64,000 nt of DNA from Streptomyces sp. A012304 (GTDB taxonomy: Bacteria; Actinomycetota; Actinomycetes; Streptomycetales; Streptomycetaceae), in the NCBI RefSeq assembly GCF_026008495.1, contig NZ_BQUN01000057.1:109344-173343 (forward strand), written 5' to 3'. The stretch's first letter is position 1, and every line of letters begins with the position of its first letter. Below, piece by piece: positions 18,629 through 28,003 of the stretch. Below the pieces are notes generated by a model. The model was not told the DNA's origin. It searched no databases and was given only the letters and a program-made list of their open reading frames with translations. A program made the position numbers and the translations under genes.

Positions 18629-18645
18629 GGACAGCAGGGCCCAAC

Positions 18646-18664
18646 TTAGGTGAGGCTAACCGAG
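18646..18664 (-). promoter_or_regulatory. Iron box 3
   Basis: TTAGGTGAGGCTAACCGAG matches 16 of 19 consensus positions. It sits just upstream of the importer operon on the minus strand, about 100 bp from iron box 4, which serves the divergent exporter genes. Confidence 0.85.
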
Positions 18665-18749
18665 TGTCCAGCACGCGGTCAACGCGTGGACCGCCCGGCC
18701 GGAACGGGGCATGAGGGACACGGGCCGACCGACACAACCGGACACCTGC

Positions 18750-18768
18750 TTAAGATAGCCTCACCTAA
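18750..18768 (+). promoter_or_regulatory. Iron box 4
   Basis: TTAAGATAGCCTCACCTAA matches 16 of 19 positions of the inverted consensus TTAGGTTAGCCTAACCTAA. It lies 27 bp before the start of the ABC exporter gene at 18796. Confidence 0.85.
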
Positions 18769-18795
18769 CTAATCCATCTTCGCGGAGGTTGCCGG

Positions 18796-20508
18796 ATGCC
18801 CGTGGGGGGACCGATCAAGGCAGGGCCGACGGGGGGCCGCATCCTCCGGAACATGATCAGGGACCAGCGCCGCCGCATCGCCGGAGCCTCGCTCCTCGGC
18901 ATGGCGCACCAGGGCTGCGAGGCCCTCGTCCCCGTCGTCATCGGCGTGATCATCGACAGCGCCGTGGCCACCGGCGACGCCGGCTCACTCCTGCGCTGGC
19001 TGCTCGTCCTCGCTGTCCTCTTCCTCGTCCTGTCCACGTGCTACCGCACCGCCGCCCGCATCACCGACGGCACCGGCGAACTCGCGGCGCACGAGCTTCG
19101 CCTTGCCATCGGCACCCGCGTGCTCGACCCCCGCGGCGGCGCCGACACCGGCCGGCTCCCCGGCGCGCTGACGGCTGTGGCCACCGGTGACGCCACCCGC
19201 GTCGGAGCGGTCGCGGCAGCCGTGCCGTACGCGGTGTCCGCGCTCGCCGGCCTGATCGTCAGCGCGGTCATGCTGCTCAGGGTCTCGGTACCGCTCGGTC
19301 TGCTCATCCTCCTCGGCGTCCCGCCCCTGCTCTGGCTGGGCCACCGCATCAGCCAACCCCTCGAACAGCGCAGCGAGATCGAACAGGAACGCGCCGCGCA
19401 CGCCTCCGGTGTCGCCGCCGACCTCGTCGCGGGCCTGCGGGTTTTGAAGGGCATCGGGGCGGAGGCGGCCGCCGTCTCCCGCTACCGGCGCACCAGCCAG
19501 GAGTCCCTCGCCGCCGCGCTGCGGGCCGCCAAGAGCCGGGCCTGGCACGACGGCGCGATCCTCGCCCTGACGGGAATCTTCATCGCGGCCATCGGAATCG
19601 CCGGAGCTCACCTGGCCATGCGCGGCACGATCAGCGTGGGCGAACTGGTGGCCGCCGTCGGACTCGCCCAGTACCTGCTCGGCCCCTTCCAACTGCTCAC
19701 CTACGTCAACGGCGAGTTCGCGCTGGGCCGCGCCTCCGCCGACCGGATCGCGGACGTGCTCGCCTCGCCGCCCGCCGTGGCGGCCGGCGAGGCGGTGCCC
19801 GCGTACCCGGTGGCCGGGAGGGTCCGGCTGCGCGGGCTCGGACACGGCGCACTGCGCGGCGTCGACCTCGACATCGTCCCCGGTTCCGTCGTCGGCGTCG
19901 TCGCCAAGGACCCGGCGGTGGCCCACGACCTTCTGCTCTGCCTCGGCCGCGAACTCGACCCCGCCGAGGGCGCCGTCGAACTCGACGGCGTACCCCTGAC
20001 CGAACTGGATCCCGTCAGCGCCCGCCGGGCGATCCTGGTCGCCCACCACGACGCCGACCTGTTCGAGAGCAGCCTGTTCGACAACGTGAGGGCCGGAACG
20101 GACGCCGAGGAAGCCGACCTCGTCCCCGCGCTGTCCGCTGCGGCGGCCGATGACGTCGCTCGTGCCCTGCCCCATGGCACGGCCACCGTGCTCACCGAGC
20201 GTGGCCGCTCCCTCTCCGGCGGCCAGCGCCAGCGCGTGGCGCTGGCCCGGGCGCTCGCCGCCGACCCCTCGGTGCTCGTCGTCCATGACCCGACCACCGC
20301 CGTCGACACCGTCACCGAGTCACGTATCGCGGCCCGGCTGCGCGAACTCCGGGACGGCCGTACGACGATCCTGGTCACCACCAGCCCGGCGCTGCTCGCC
20401 GCGACCGACCGCGTGGTGATGCTCGACGGTGGCACCGTGACGGCCGAAGGCCGCCACCCCGAACTCGTCGCCACGCACGAGGCGTACCGCTCGGCGGTAC
20501 TGGCATGA
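18796..20508 (+). CDS. ABC exporter half-transporter, degenerate nucleotide site
   Basis: The 570-residue protein has an N-terminal six-span ABC exporter domain and a C-terminal nucleotide-binding domain. The expected Walker A is replaced by VVGVVAKDPAVAHDLL (near 365), with no GxxGxGK(S/T). The signature LSGGQRQRVALARALA is intact (near 472). The Walker B region reads VLVVHDPTTAVD, with His where the catalytic Glu should be. It therefore cannot bind ATP normally on its own but offers a good signature to a partner. GGAGG precedes the ATG; the stop overlaps the partner gene (ATGA). With iron box 4 and the siderophore genes, it likely helps export the finished siderophore, like IrtAB- or CchG/I-type proteins. 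Confidence 0.9.
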   Translation: MPVGGPIKAGPTGGRILRNMIRDQRRRIAGASLLGMAHQGCEALVPVVIGVIIDSAVATGDAGSLLRWLLVLAVLFLVLSTCYRTAARITDGTGELAAHELRLAIGTRVLDPRGGADTGRLPGALTAVATGDATRVGAVAAAVPYAVSALAGLIVSAVMLLRVSVPLGLLILLGVPPLLWLGHRISQPLEQRSEIEQERAAHASGVAADLVAGLRVLKGIGAEAAAVSRYRRTSQESLAAALRAAKSRAWHDGAILALTGIFIAAIGIAGAHLAMRGTISVGELVAAVGLAQYLLGPFQLLTYVNGEFALGRASADRIADVLASPPAVAAGEAVPAYPVAGRVRLRGLGHGALRGVDLDIVPGSVVGVVAKDPAVAHDLLLCLGRELDPAEGAVELDGVPLTELDPVSARRAILVAHHDADLFESSLFDNVRAGTDAEEADLVPALSAAAADDVARALPHGTATVLTERGRSLSGGQRQRVALARALAADPSVLVVHDPTTAVDTVTESRIAARLRELRDGRTTILVTTSPALLAATDRVVMLDGGTVTAEGRHPELVATHEAYRSAVLA

Positions 20509-22415
20509 CGGACACCACGAAGACCGGCCGTCCGGTCGGCGACGACCCCGACGCGAACGGCGAAGGACGCGAGATGAGCGGAACTCCCGCGGGCGGAACC
20601 GGCGAACGCGTCGCCGACCGCGAGCTACTGCCCACCGCGACCGGCGCCCAGACGCTCGCCGCCGTCGGCGCGCTGCTGCGAGGGCACCGGCTCCTGACCG
20701 TGCTCGCGTTCGCCGTACTCGTCATCGGAACAGGCATCGGTCTGCTGACCGCCCCGCTGCTCGGACGCGTCGTCGACCTGGTCGTCGCGCACCGCGGCAC
20801 CGGCGCGCTCACCGTGCCGATGGTGCTGCTCGTCGCGGTCGCCGTGACCCGGGGCGTCGCGACCGCGATCGGGCACTCCCTCGTGGCCCGCCTCGGCGAG
20901 ACCGTCCTCGCGGACCTGCGCGAGCGGTTCGTCGGACGGGCGCTGCGTCTCCCCCTCGGCCGTGTCGAGCAGGCCGGGTCGGGGGACCTGACCTCCCGGG
21001 TGACCGGCGACGTCACCGTCATCGCGAAGGCGGTGCGGGTGGCCCTGCCCGAGTTCGCCGCCGCACTTCTCACCATCGTGCTGACGCTGGCCGGCCTCGC
21101 CGTGCTGGACTGGCGCTTCCTGGCCGCCGTACTGCTGGCCGTGCCGGTGCACATCCTGACGGTCCGCTGGTACATCCCGCGGGCCGCCTCCGTGTACGCC
21201 CGGCACCGGGTGGCGGGCGGCGCCCTCCAGCACCAGCTCCTCGACAGCATCGGCGGCGTCCGCACCGTACGCGCGTTCCGGCTGTCCGACGTTCACGCGC
21301 AGGCGCTGGAGCGGCGCTCCCGGGAGGCCGTCGACCTCGCGCTGCGCGGGATACGGCTGGTCTCCGGCTTCTTCTCCCGGCTCAACGCGGGCGAGTTCAT
21401 CGGGCTGACGGCGGTCATGGTGACGGGCTTCCTCCTGGTGGACGACGGCTCGGTGAGCATCGGCACGGCGACCGCGGCGGCCCTGTACTTCCACAGCCTC
21501 TTCAACCCCATCAACGCCGCGCTCTTCCTCATCGACGACGCCCAGTCCGCGGGCGCGAGTCTGGCCCGTCTCGTGGGTGTGTCGAGCCTGCCGGAAGAGC
21601 CCGAGACGGCTCCCGAGAACGGTGCCGTGCCGGTGGACGGCTCGGTCAAGGTCTCCGCACTCCGCCACGCGTACGTCGACGGCCACCCGGTCCTCAGCGA
21701 TGTGGACCTGGAGGTCCGCAGCGGCGAGCGGGTCGCGCTGGTGGGCGCGAGCGGCGCCGGGAAGACCACCCTCGCGAAGCTGGTCGCGGGCGTCCACGAA
21801 GCCACCGGCGGTTCGATCGAGATCGGTGGGATCGACACCCGGGAGCTCGGCCCGGCGGGGGTCCGGCGCGCCGTGACCCTGATCAGTCAGGAGGTTCACG
21901 TCTTCGCGGGCCCCCTGGCCGAGGATCTGCGGCTGGCCCGGCCGCGGGCCACGGACGAGGAGCTGCGCGCCGCGCTGGCCCGGGTGGACGCGCTCGACTG
22001 GGTCGAGGCACTGCCCGACGGGCTCGCCACCGTGGTGGGCGAGGGCGGCCACCGGCTCACGGTGACCCAGACCCAGCATCTCGCCCTGGCACGCCTCGTC
22101 CTCGCGGACCCGCCGATCGCCATCCTGGACGAGGCCACCGCCGACGCCGGCAGCGCCGGCGCCCGCGTCCTGGAGTCGGCCGCGCTCCGCGCCCTGGAGG
22201 GCCGTACCGGCCTGATGGTGGCGCACCGCCTCCCCCAGGCCGCCACCGCCGACCGCGTCGTCGTCCTCGACAGTGGCCGGGTCGTGGAGACGGGCACGCA
22301 CGAGGAACTGGTCGCGGCCGGTGGCCGCTACGCCACTCTGTGGGCGGCCTGGTCCGACAGCCGCCGCGAGCCGTCGCTCCCCGGACAGCGCGCGCCCGTG
22401 GACGACCCGGCGTAG
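20505..22415 (+). CDS. ABC exporter half-transporter, partner with intact Walker motifs
   Basis: The 636-residue protein has a six-span domain after a 60-residue hydrophilic N-terminus, then a nucleotide-binding domain with Walker A GASGAGKTTLAKLV (near 413) and Walker B IAILDEATAD (near 540). Its signature is degenerate: LTVTQTQHLALARL instead of LSGGQ (near 518). The defects are complementary to those of the upstream partner, so the pair should form a heterodimer with one working ATP site (this Walker A/B plus the partner's LSGGQ). It is translationally coupled to the first subunit. Siderophore export is inferred from context and iron box 4; homologous IrtAB can instead import, so direction is not proven. 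Confidence 0.9.
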   Translation: MTDTTKTGRPVGDDPDANGEGREMSGTPAGGTGERVADRELLPTATGAQTLAAVGALLRGHRLLTVLAFAVLVIGTGIGLLTAPLLGRVVDLVVAHRGTGALTVPMVLLVAVAVTRGVATAIGHSLVARLGETVLADLRERFVGRALRLPLGRVEQAGSGDLTSRVTGDVTVIAKAVRVALPEFAAALLTIVLTLAGLAVLDWRFLAAVLLAVPVHILTVRWYIPRAASVYARHRVAGGALQHQLLDSIGGVRTVRAFRLSDVHAQALERRSREAVDLALRGIRLVSGFFSRLNAGEFIGLTAVMVTGFLLVDDGSVSIGTATAAALYFHSLFNPINAALFLIDDAQSAGASLARLVGVSSLPEEPETAPENGAVPVDGSVKVSALRHAYVDGHPVLSDVDLEVRSGERVALVGASGAGKTTLAKLVAGVHEATGGSIEIGGIDTRELGPAGVRRAVTLISQEVHVFAGPLAEDLRLARPRATDEELRAALARVDALDWVEALPDGLATVVGEGGHRLTVTQTQHLALARLVLADPPIAILDEATADAGSAGARVLESAALRALEGRTGLMVAHRLPQAATADRVVVLDSGRVVETGTHEELVAAGGRYATLWAAWSDSRREPSLPGQRAPVDDPA

Positions 22416-22460
22416 GCGGACGCGCGGCCTGTGGCCTGCGGCCACGCGCGCCGGGAGACG

Positions 22461-22497
22461 CGGAGCGAAGCCCCACCGGCGTGGTGGGGCTTCTCCG
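22461..22497 (+). terminator. Terminator after the ABC exporter pair
   Basis: A GAAGCCCCACC stem with GGTGGGGCTTC and a 5-base loop is extended by CGGAG/CTCCG with one bulge. It ends the plus-strand exporter operon. Between here and the next hairpin (22498-22723) I see no gene; the frames are short and unlike known proteins. Confidence 0.8.
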
Positions 22498-22723
22498 TGT
22501 CGCCGCACGGGCGCGCCGCACGGGGCGATCAGTGCCGGTCCGGTCCCGATGACCGCCGCCCGCGACGCCCTGCCGCGAGCAGTCCGCGGTTCAAGAGGCC
22601 GATCACCGTGCGGTACAGGCTGCCGCGCCGTACTCGCGTGACAGGACCGCCGAGCACGCCGGGACCGGATCAGGAGGAGGCGTCGTTATGGGCAGGGTTT
22701 GAAGCCGTCCGTTGTCCACACGG

Positions 22724-22771
22724 GCCAGGGCCCCTCCGGTCGGCGGGGAGTTACACCGGAGAGGCCCTGGC
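22724..22771 (-). terminator. Terminator after the alpha-glucosidase operon
   Basis: GCCAGGGCCCCTCCGG pairs with CCGGAGAGGCCCTGGC with one mismatch around a 16-base loop. It lies 30 bp beyond the stop of the GH13 gene on the minus strand and should end the sugar operon. Confidence 0.8.
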
Positions 22772-22799
22772 GATTGAGGGGGCGTACCCCCGGAGGGCG

Positions 22800-24446
22800 C
22801 TATACCTTGAGCCAGGCCGCCTGGTCCGGCGCCAGAGTGCCGGCCTCGACGGGACCACTGGCCAGCAGGACGGAGCTGTGGTCGGGCAGCGGGTACGCCT
22901 CCGCGGAGAGGTTGACGACGCAGACGAATCCGGGGTCGCGGTGGAAGGCGAGGACGTCGGCGGGTGTGTCGAGCCAGGTCATGGTGCCGTCGCCGAGGGC
23001 GGGATTCTCGCGGCGAAGGTGGAGGGCGGTGCGGTACAGCTCCAGCATCGAGGTGTCGTCGCCGGTCTGTGCCTCCACGGTGAGCTGGTTCCAGTTCGGG
23101 GGCTGGGGCAGCCAGGGTGCGGCGTAGGCGTCGTCGGGGCTGAAGCCGAACGGCTCCGCCTGTCCGGACCAGGGGATCGGCACGCGGCAGCCGTCGCGGC
23201 CTTTGTCGGTGTGGCCGGAGCGTTCCCAGATGGGGTCTTCGAGGACGGCCTCGGGCAGGTCCTCGACTTCGGGGAGGCCGAGTTCGTCGCCCTGGTAGAT
23301 GTAGGCGCCGCCGGGCAGGGCGAGCATGAGCAGGGCTGCGGCGCGGGCGCGGCGGGTGCCGAGGTCGAGGTCGGCGGTGCCCTGGGGCTGGTAGCGCTCG
23401 TTGGGGACCCAGCGTGCGACGGTCTGGCGGGCGTAGCGGCTGGTGTGGCGCATGACGTCGTGGTTGGAGAGCACCCAGGTGGCGGGGGCGCCGACGCCGC
23501 TGAGCATGGCGAGGGAGTCGTCGATGACCGTGCGGAGGTCTTTGGGGTCCCAGCTGGCCATGAGGAAGTCGAAGTTGAAGGCGGTGTGCAGGCCGCCGGG
23601 GCGGACGTATGCGGCGAGGCGTTCGGGGGTGTCGGCCCAGGCTTCGGCGACGAAGGCCCGGTCGCCTTCGAACTCGTCGGCGACCTTGCGCCAGGCGCGG
23701 TAGATGTCGTGGACCTCGTCGCGGTCCCAGTGCGGGTGCTCGGCGTGGTGGAGGGGCTGCCCGTCTGCCGTGTTGGGGTGCGGGGGCAGGTCGGGCAGTT
23801 CGGGGTCCTTGACGAGGCCGTGGGCGACGTCGATGCGGAAGCCGTCGACGCCCCGGTCGAACCAGAAGCGGAGGATGGACTCGAACTCGGCGTGGACGTC
23901 GGGGTGCTGCCAGTTGAGGTCGGGCTGTTCGGGGGCGTACAGGTGGAGGTACCAGTCGCCGTCGGGCAGGCGGGTCCAGGCCGGCCCGCCGAAGCAGGAG
24001 ACCCAGTTGTTGGGCGGGGCGGCGCCGTCCGGGCCGCGTCCGGGCCGGAAGACGTAACGCTCGCGTTCCGGGCTGCCGGGGCCGGCGTTCAGTGCCGCCT
24101 GGAACCAGGCGTGCTCATCGGAGGTGTGGTTCGGGACGATGTCGGGGATGATGCGGATCCCGTGCTGGTGGGCTTCGGCGATGAGCTGTTCGGCGTCGGT
24201 GACGGTGCCGAACAGGGGGTCGATGGCGCGGAAGTCGGCGACGTCGTAGCCGCCGTCCGCCATCGGGGACTTGTACCAGGGGTTGATCCACAGGGCGTCC
24301 ACGCCGAGCGCCTTGAGGTAGGGGAGCCGGGAGCGCAGGCCGGCGATGTCGCCGACGCCGTCGCCGTCGCCGTCGGCGAAACTGCGGATGTAGACCTGGT
24401 AGATGACGGCGCTGCGCCACCAGGGCGAGGGCGTGGTGGAGGACAT
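22800..24446 (-). CDS. GH13 alpha-glucosidase
   Basis: The 548-residue cytoplasmic enzyme opens with WWRSAVIYQVYIRSFADGDG and GVDALWINPWYKSPMADGGY. The catalytic residues are in DGFRIDVAHGLVK (Asp nucleophile, near 203), RAFVAEAW (Glu acid/base, near 268) and LSNHDVMRH (Asp, near 327). It has no signal peptide. This fits the alpha-1,4/oligo-1,6-glucosidase group that hydrolyses maltose, isomaltose or short oligosaccharides brought in by the adjacent ABC importer. It is the last gene of the LacI-controlled operon and is followed by a strong terminator. Confidence 0.92.
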   Translation of the reverse strand: MSSTTPSPWWRSAVIYQVYIRSFADGDGDGVGDIAGLRSRLPYLKALGVDALWINPWYKSPMADGGYDVADFRAIDPLFGTVTDAEQLIAEAHQHGIRIIPDIVPNHTSDEHAWFQAALNAGPGSPERERYVFRPGRGPDGAAPPNNWVSCFGGPAWTRLPDGDWYLHLYAPEQPDLNWQHPDVHAEFESILRFWFDRGVDGFRIDVAHGLVKDPELPDLPPHPNTADGQPLHHAEHPHWDRDEVHDIYRAWRKVADEFEGDRAFVAEAWADTPERLAAYVRPGGLHTAFNFDFLMASWDPKDLRTVIDDSLAMLSGVGAPATWVLSNHDVMRHTSRYARQTVARWVPNERYQPQGTADLDLGTRRARAAALLMLALPGGAYIYQGDELGLPEVEDLPEAVLEDPIWERSGHTDKGRDGCRVPIPWSGQAEPFGFSPDDAYAAPWLPQPPNWNQLTVEAQTGDDTSMLELYRTALHLRRENPALGDGTMTWLDTPADVLAFHRDPGFVCVVNLSAEAYPLPDHSSVLLASGPVEAGTLAPDQAAWLKV

Positions 24447-24500
24447 GGTGCGAGAAGGTCCTTTGAGAGTGGGGGAGAGTGCGGTGCGGCGGCCGGGGAG

Positions 24501-25334
24501 TTACTTGGCCGCGCCCGCGGTGAGTCCGGCGACGATGCGGCGTTGGAAGACGAGCACCATGATCACCAGGGGGACGGTGACCAGGACGCCCGCGGCCATC
24601 TGGCTGCCGAAGGGGATGTCGAACTGGGTGGCGCCGGTGAACTTGGAGATGGCGACCGGCGCGGTCTGCATGTCCTGCTTGTTCGTCATCGACAGGGCGA
24701 TGAGGAACTCGTTCCAGGCGGCGATGAAGCTGATGATCGCCGTGGTGAAGATGCCCGGTGCGGCGATCGGGATGATGACCTTGCGGAACGCCTGGCCCCG
24801 GGTGCAGCCGTCGATCATCGCGGCTTCTTCGAGTTCGTCGGGCATCTGTTTGAAGAACGTGGTCAGGTTCCACACCGCCAGCGGCAGCACGAACGACATG
24901 CTGGGCACGATCATCGCCTGATAGGTGTTGATCCAGCCGATGTCGGTGAACAGCTTCAGCAGCGGGACCACGATCGAGACGACCGGGAACATCGAGGTGG
25001 CGATGATCAGGGTGAGGATCAGCCGCTTGAACCGGAACTGCAGCCTGGCCATCGCGTAGGCGGTGAACGTCGCCAGCAGCAGCGCCAGTGCGGTGGTGAT
25101 GCCGGAGACGATCAGGCTGTTGAGCAGGGCTTGTCCGAAGCCCTGGGAGGGGCTGAAGACCGCCCGGTAATTCTCGAACGACACCGAGGTCGGCAGGAGC
25201 GAGGTGTCGAAGATGTCGGCGCTGCGGCGCAGGCTGGAGACGAGCATCCAGTAGAAGGGGGCCAGGCAGTAGGCCACCACGGCGGCAACGCCCAGGTAGA
25301 GCAGCCAGCTTCGCCATTTCGCGGTCGACGTCAC
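24501..25334 (-). CDS. Sugar ABC transporter permease (MalG/CUT1 type)
   Basis: The 277-residue protein has six predicted spans and the EAA loop LEEAAMIDGCTRGQAFRKVI followed by IPIAAPGIFTTAIISFIAAW. This is the usual MalG-type inner-membrane subunit for alpha-glucosides. Its ATG overlaps the stop of the partner permease (ATGA). No ATPase gene is in the operon, so a shared MsiK-type ATPase encoded elsewhere probably energises it, as in other Streptomyces oligosaccharide importers. Confidence 0.92.
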   Translation of the reverse strand: MTSTAKWRSWLLYLGVAAVVAYCLAPFYWMLVSSLRRSADIFDTSLLPTSVSFENYRAVFSPSQGFGQALLNSLIVSGITTALALLLATFTAYAMARLQFRFKRLILTLIIATSMFPVVSIVVPLLKLFTDIGWINTYQAMIVPSMSFVLPLAVWNLTTFFKQMPDELEEAAMIDGCTRGQAFRKVIIPIAAPGIFTTAIISFIAAWNEFLIALSMTNKQDMQTAPVAISKFTGATQFDIPFGSQMAAGVLVTVPLVIMVLVFQRRIVAGLTAGAAK

Positions 25335-26386
25335 GCCGCAACCTCCGCACTCTTGGGCGCCGGGGTGCGCCGGAGCCTGATCTTGCGCTTGGGCCCGGCC
25401 GGCCCGCCCACGTCACCGACGAGGTCCGCGCCCAGGAGCCGGACGAAGCCCAGCGCGATGAGGAAGACATAGACGAACAGGAGCACCGCGTAGGCGGCGG
25501 CCGGCCCGAAGCGGACGTTCGATGCCTCGTTCTGGGCGAGCATCGAGAGGGTTTCCACGGAGTTCTTCTGGGCTCCGATCAGGAGGTAGGGCAGGTCGAA
25601 CATCCGCAGTGCGTCGAGGCAGCGGAAGAGCACGGCGACCAGCAGGGCGGGTTTGACCAGGGGCAGGGTGATCCGCCAGAACTGGGCGAGCGGTCCAGCT
25701 CCGTCGAGCCGGGCCGCCTCGTACACCTCCTTCGGGATGACCTGCAGGCCGGCCAGGACCAGCAGCCCGATGAAGGGGGAGGTCTTCCAGACCTCGGCGA
25801 TGATGACGGCGACCTTGGCGTGGAAGCCCTCGGTGGTCCACAGCACCTGGTGGCCGATGAGGGCGTTGGCGATGCCGTCGCTGTTGAAGATCCACCGCCA
25901 CAGCAGGCCGGAGATGGCCGTGGGCACCGCCCAGGGGATCAGGATGCTTGCGCGGATCAGGGCCCGGCCACTGAACGCCTTGTGCATGATCAGCGCCATC
26001 GCGACGCCGATCAGGGTCTCCAGGCCCACGGTGACGACGGTGAAGAAGGTGGTGTTCCAGAAGGCGTTCCAGAACCGGTCGCCGGCCTGGCCGAAGATGT
26101 CGGCGTAGTTCTGCAGGCCGACGAACGGCTCGGTGTCGCTGATGAAGCCGGTCTTCGGGTCCAGGCCCTTGGTCCCGTACAGCGACTCTCTGATCGCCAT
26201 GATGGTGGGGTAGAGGACGACGACGGTGAGCACCAGGAGGGTCGGCGACACCAGCAGTGCCGCCGTCCGTCCTGAAGCCGCGGTCGCCCAGGCCCGCTTG
26301 CTTGCCTTCACCGGCGCGGTGCTCTTCCCGGCAGGGCTGCCGGTCGGGTCCGCGCCGGTACCGGGTGGGATCTTGGTGTCGACCAC
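25331..26386 (-). CDS. Sugar ABC transporter permease (MalF/CUT1 type)
   Basis: The protein of about 351 residues has a Lys/Pro-rich cytoplasmic N-terminus, then TAALLVSPTLLVLTVVVLYP and the EAA loop VYEAARLDGAGPLAQFWRIT. The GTG at 26386 is preferred because GAGGGGG lies six bases before it. A GTG at 26401 that overlaps the binding-protein stop (GTGA) is the alternative. It forms the membrane channel with the MalG-type subunit encoded directly after it. Confidence 0.9.
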   Translation of the reverse strand: MVDTKIPPGTGADPTGSPAGKSTAPVKASKRAWATAASGRTAALLVSPTLLVLTVVVLYPTIMAIRESLYGTKGLDPKTGFISDTEPFVGLQNYADIFGQAGDRFWNAFWNTTFFTVVTVGLETLIGVAMALIMHKAFSGRALIRASILIPWAVPTAISGLLWRWIFNSDGIANALIGHQVLWTTEGFHAKVAVIIAEVWKTSPFIGLLVLAGLQVIPKEVYEAARLDGAGPLAQFWRITLPLVKPALLVAVLFRCLDALRMFDLPYLLIGAQKNSVETLSMLAQNEASNVRFGPAAAYAVLLFVYVFLIALGFVRLLGADLVGDVGGPAGPKRKIRLRRTPAPKSAEVAA

Positions 26387-26397
26387 GGCTTTCCCCC

Positions 26398-27696
26398 TCA
26401 CTGACCTGCGGACTTCTGCAGCTCGTTCTGCAGGTCCTTCAGCGCCTGCGCGCTGGATTTGTCACCGTTGAGGGCCGCGTACGCCTCCTGCTGGATCGCG
26501 GAGGACGCGTCGCCGTACTGCACGACCCTTGGGCGCGGTACGGCGTTGAGGATCGACTTCTTCAGCACCGGCAGGTACGGGTACTGCTTGACCAGCGCCT
26601 GGTCGTCGTAGAGGGCCTCGTAGGGCGGGGCCATGGAGGCGTCCTTGAGGAACGTGGTCGCGGTGTCCTGGCTGGTGAAGTACTTCATGAAGTCCAGCGC
26701 CGTGGCTTTGTTCTTGGCGAAGGAGGACAGGGCCACGTTGTGGCCGCCGAGGCTGGAGGAGCCTGCCCCGTCCAGGCCGGGCAGCGGCGCGACCGCGAAC
26801 TTGCCCTTGACCTTGCTCTTCTCGGCCAGCGAGTACACGTACGGCCAGTTCCGCAGGAAGATGAGCTTGCCGGACTGGAACGCCTGGCGGCCTTCCTCTT
26901 CCTGGTAGGTGATGGCTTCCTTGGGGATCGTGCCGTCCTTGAAGGAGTCGACGAGGAAGTCCAGGCCGTTCTTCGCCTCGGGCGTGTCGACGTCCGGCTT
27001 GCCGTTGGCGTCGGTGATGACACCGCCGGCGGAGTTCACGGCCTCGGCGAAGTTGACGGTGAGGCCCTCGTACTTCTGGAACTGGCCCGCGTAGCAGTCC
27101 ATGTCCTTGGCTTCGGGCAGCTTCTTTACCTTGGCACAGGCGGCCTTCATCTCCGCCCACGTCGTCGGCGCGGCGGCGACGCCGGCCTTCTTCAGCAGGT
27201 CGGAGCGGTAGTACAGCACGCCGCCGTCCGAGCTGGCCGGGACCGCGTACAGGTTGTCGCGGTACTGGCCCGTCTCCACGGTCGGTTTGAGCATCTTGTC
27301 CAGCGGGAACTGCGCGGCGGGCAACTGGTCGATCCACTGGTGGGCGGCGAACTCCGAGGTCCACACCACGTCCAGGGAGAGCACCGTGTAGGCGTCGGAC
27401 TTCGTCTCGGCGTTCTGGATCATCTGCTGGCGCTGCTGGTTCACATCCGCGGGCAGTTCGACGAAGGTGACCTTCTCCTTGGGGTGCTGCTCGTTCCAGC
27501 TGTCGATGACCTTCTGGACGACGCCGGAGCTGTCCTTGGCGGCCGCGTACGTGATCGGGCCGCGGCCCGAGAACGACGGGCTCTTCGACTCCTTCGACGA
27601 GCTGCCGCTGTCGGAGGAGCCGCAGGCGGTGAGGACGAGCCCGGCGGCGACGAGCACGGCCGAGCACTGAAGAACTCTGGTGGTTCTGGCGTTCAC
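26398..27696 (-). CDS. Sugar-binding lipoprotein (family 1 solute-binding protein)
   Basis: The 432-residue precursor has a lipoprotein signal with lipobox LTACGSSDSGSSS, then a family 1 extracellular solute-binding fold. PAFDxxxxW-like landmarks include VVWTSEFAAHQWIDQLPAAQ, YAVPASSDGGVLYYRSDLLK and MAPPYEALYDDQALVKQYPY. The pattern is that of alpha-glucoside/trehalose binders (LpqY/ThuE/AglE group). It is first in the operon and lies behind an operator-like site shared with the divergent lacI gene, so sugar should induce it. Confidence 0.92.
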   Translation of the reverse strand: MNARTTRVLQCSAVLVAAGLVLTACGSSDSGSSSKESKSPSFSGRGPITYAAAKDSSGVVQKVIDSWNEQHPKEKVTFVELPADVNQQRQQMIQNAETKSDAYTVLSLDVVWTSEFAAHQWIDQLPAAQFPLDKMLKPTVETGQYRDNLYAVPASSDGGVLYYRSDLLKKAGVAAAPTTWAEMKAACAKVKKLPEAKDMDCYAGQFQKYEGLTVNFAEAVNSAGGVITDANGKPDVDTPEAKNGLDFLVDSFKDGTIPKEAITYQEEEGRQAFQSGKLIFLRNWPYVYSLAEKSKVKGKFAVAPLPGLDGAGSSSLGGHNVALSSFAKNKATALDFMKYFTSQDTATTFLKDASMAPPYEALYDDQALVKQYPYLPVLKKSILNAVPRPRVVQYGDASSAIQQEAYAALNGDKSSAQALKDLQNELQKSAGQ

Positions 27697-27783
27697 TGTC
27701 TCTCCTGGACGTGCGGAACCGAAGTCTCGGCGGGGGCGCCCTGTAGGGAGTAGCTACCGAGATGACTCTGGGATGTCTCCGTT

Positions 27784-27803
27784 ACGAGACTGTGCTGTCA
27801 CGG
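27784..27803 (-). promoter_or_regulatory. LacI operator-like site near the sugar operon
   Basis: ACGAGACTGTGCTGTCACGG matches the perfect palindrome at 28004 at 15 of 20 positions, with an identical GCTGTCACG right half. It lies 88 bp upstream of the binding-protein start. The rest of the 367-bp divergent region holds promoters and a further CGCTTGC-type half-site near 27880 but no gene. Confidence 0.55.
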
Positions 27804-28003
27804 CGTTTTGTGGATCGAAAGCGCAGGTCAAGGCAACCAATGAATGAGCTACGGCGACCGCTCGGCCTCCGATGAGACAACGCTTGCACCGTAGGAGTGC
27901 ACCTGGCGGAAGTCAATGCGTAACGTCGCGGTAGCACGGAAGATTTAGGCGAGCGATGTCGCTTAAGAACTGGATGTATCAGGCATTCCATGCGCCGTAG
28001 AAG

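Noticed and set aside
22431..25472. A plus-strand frame of about 1000 codons over the GH13 and permease genes
   Set aside because: It is antisense to three well supported sugar genes, with Val/Gly/Asp repetitive composition and no recognisable motif.
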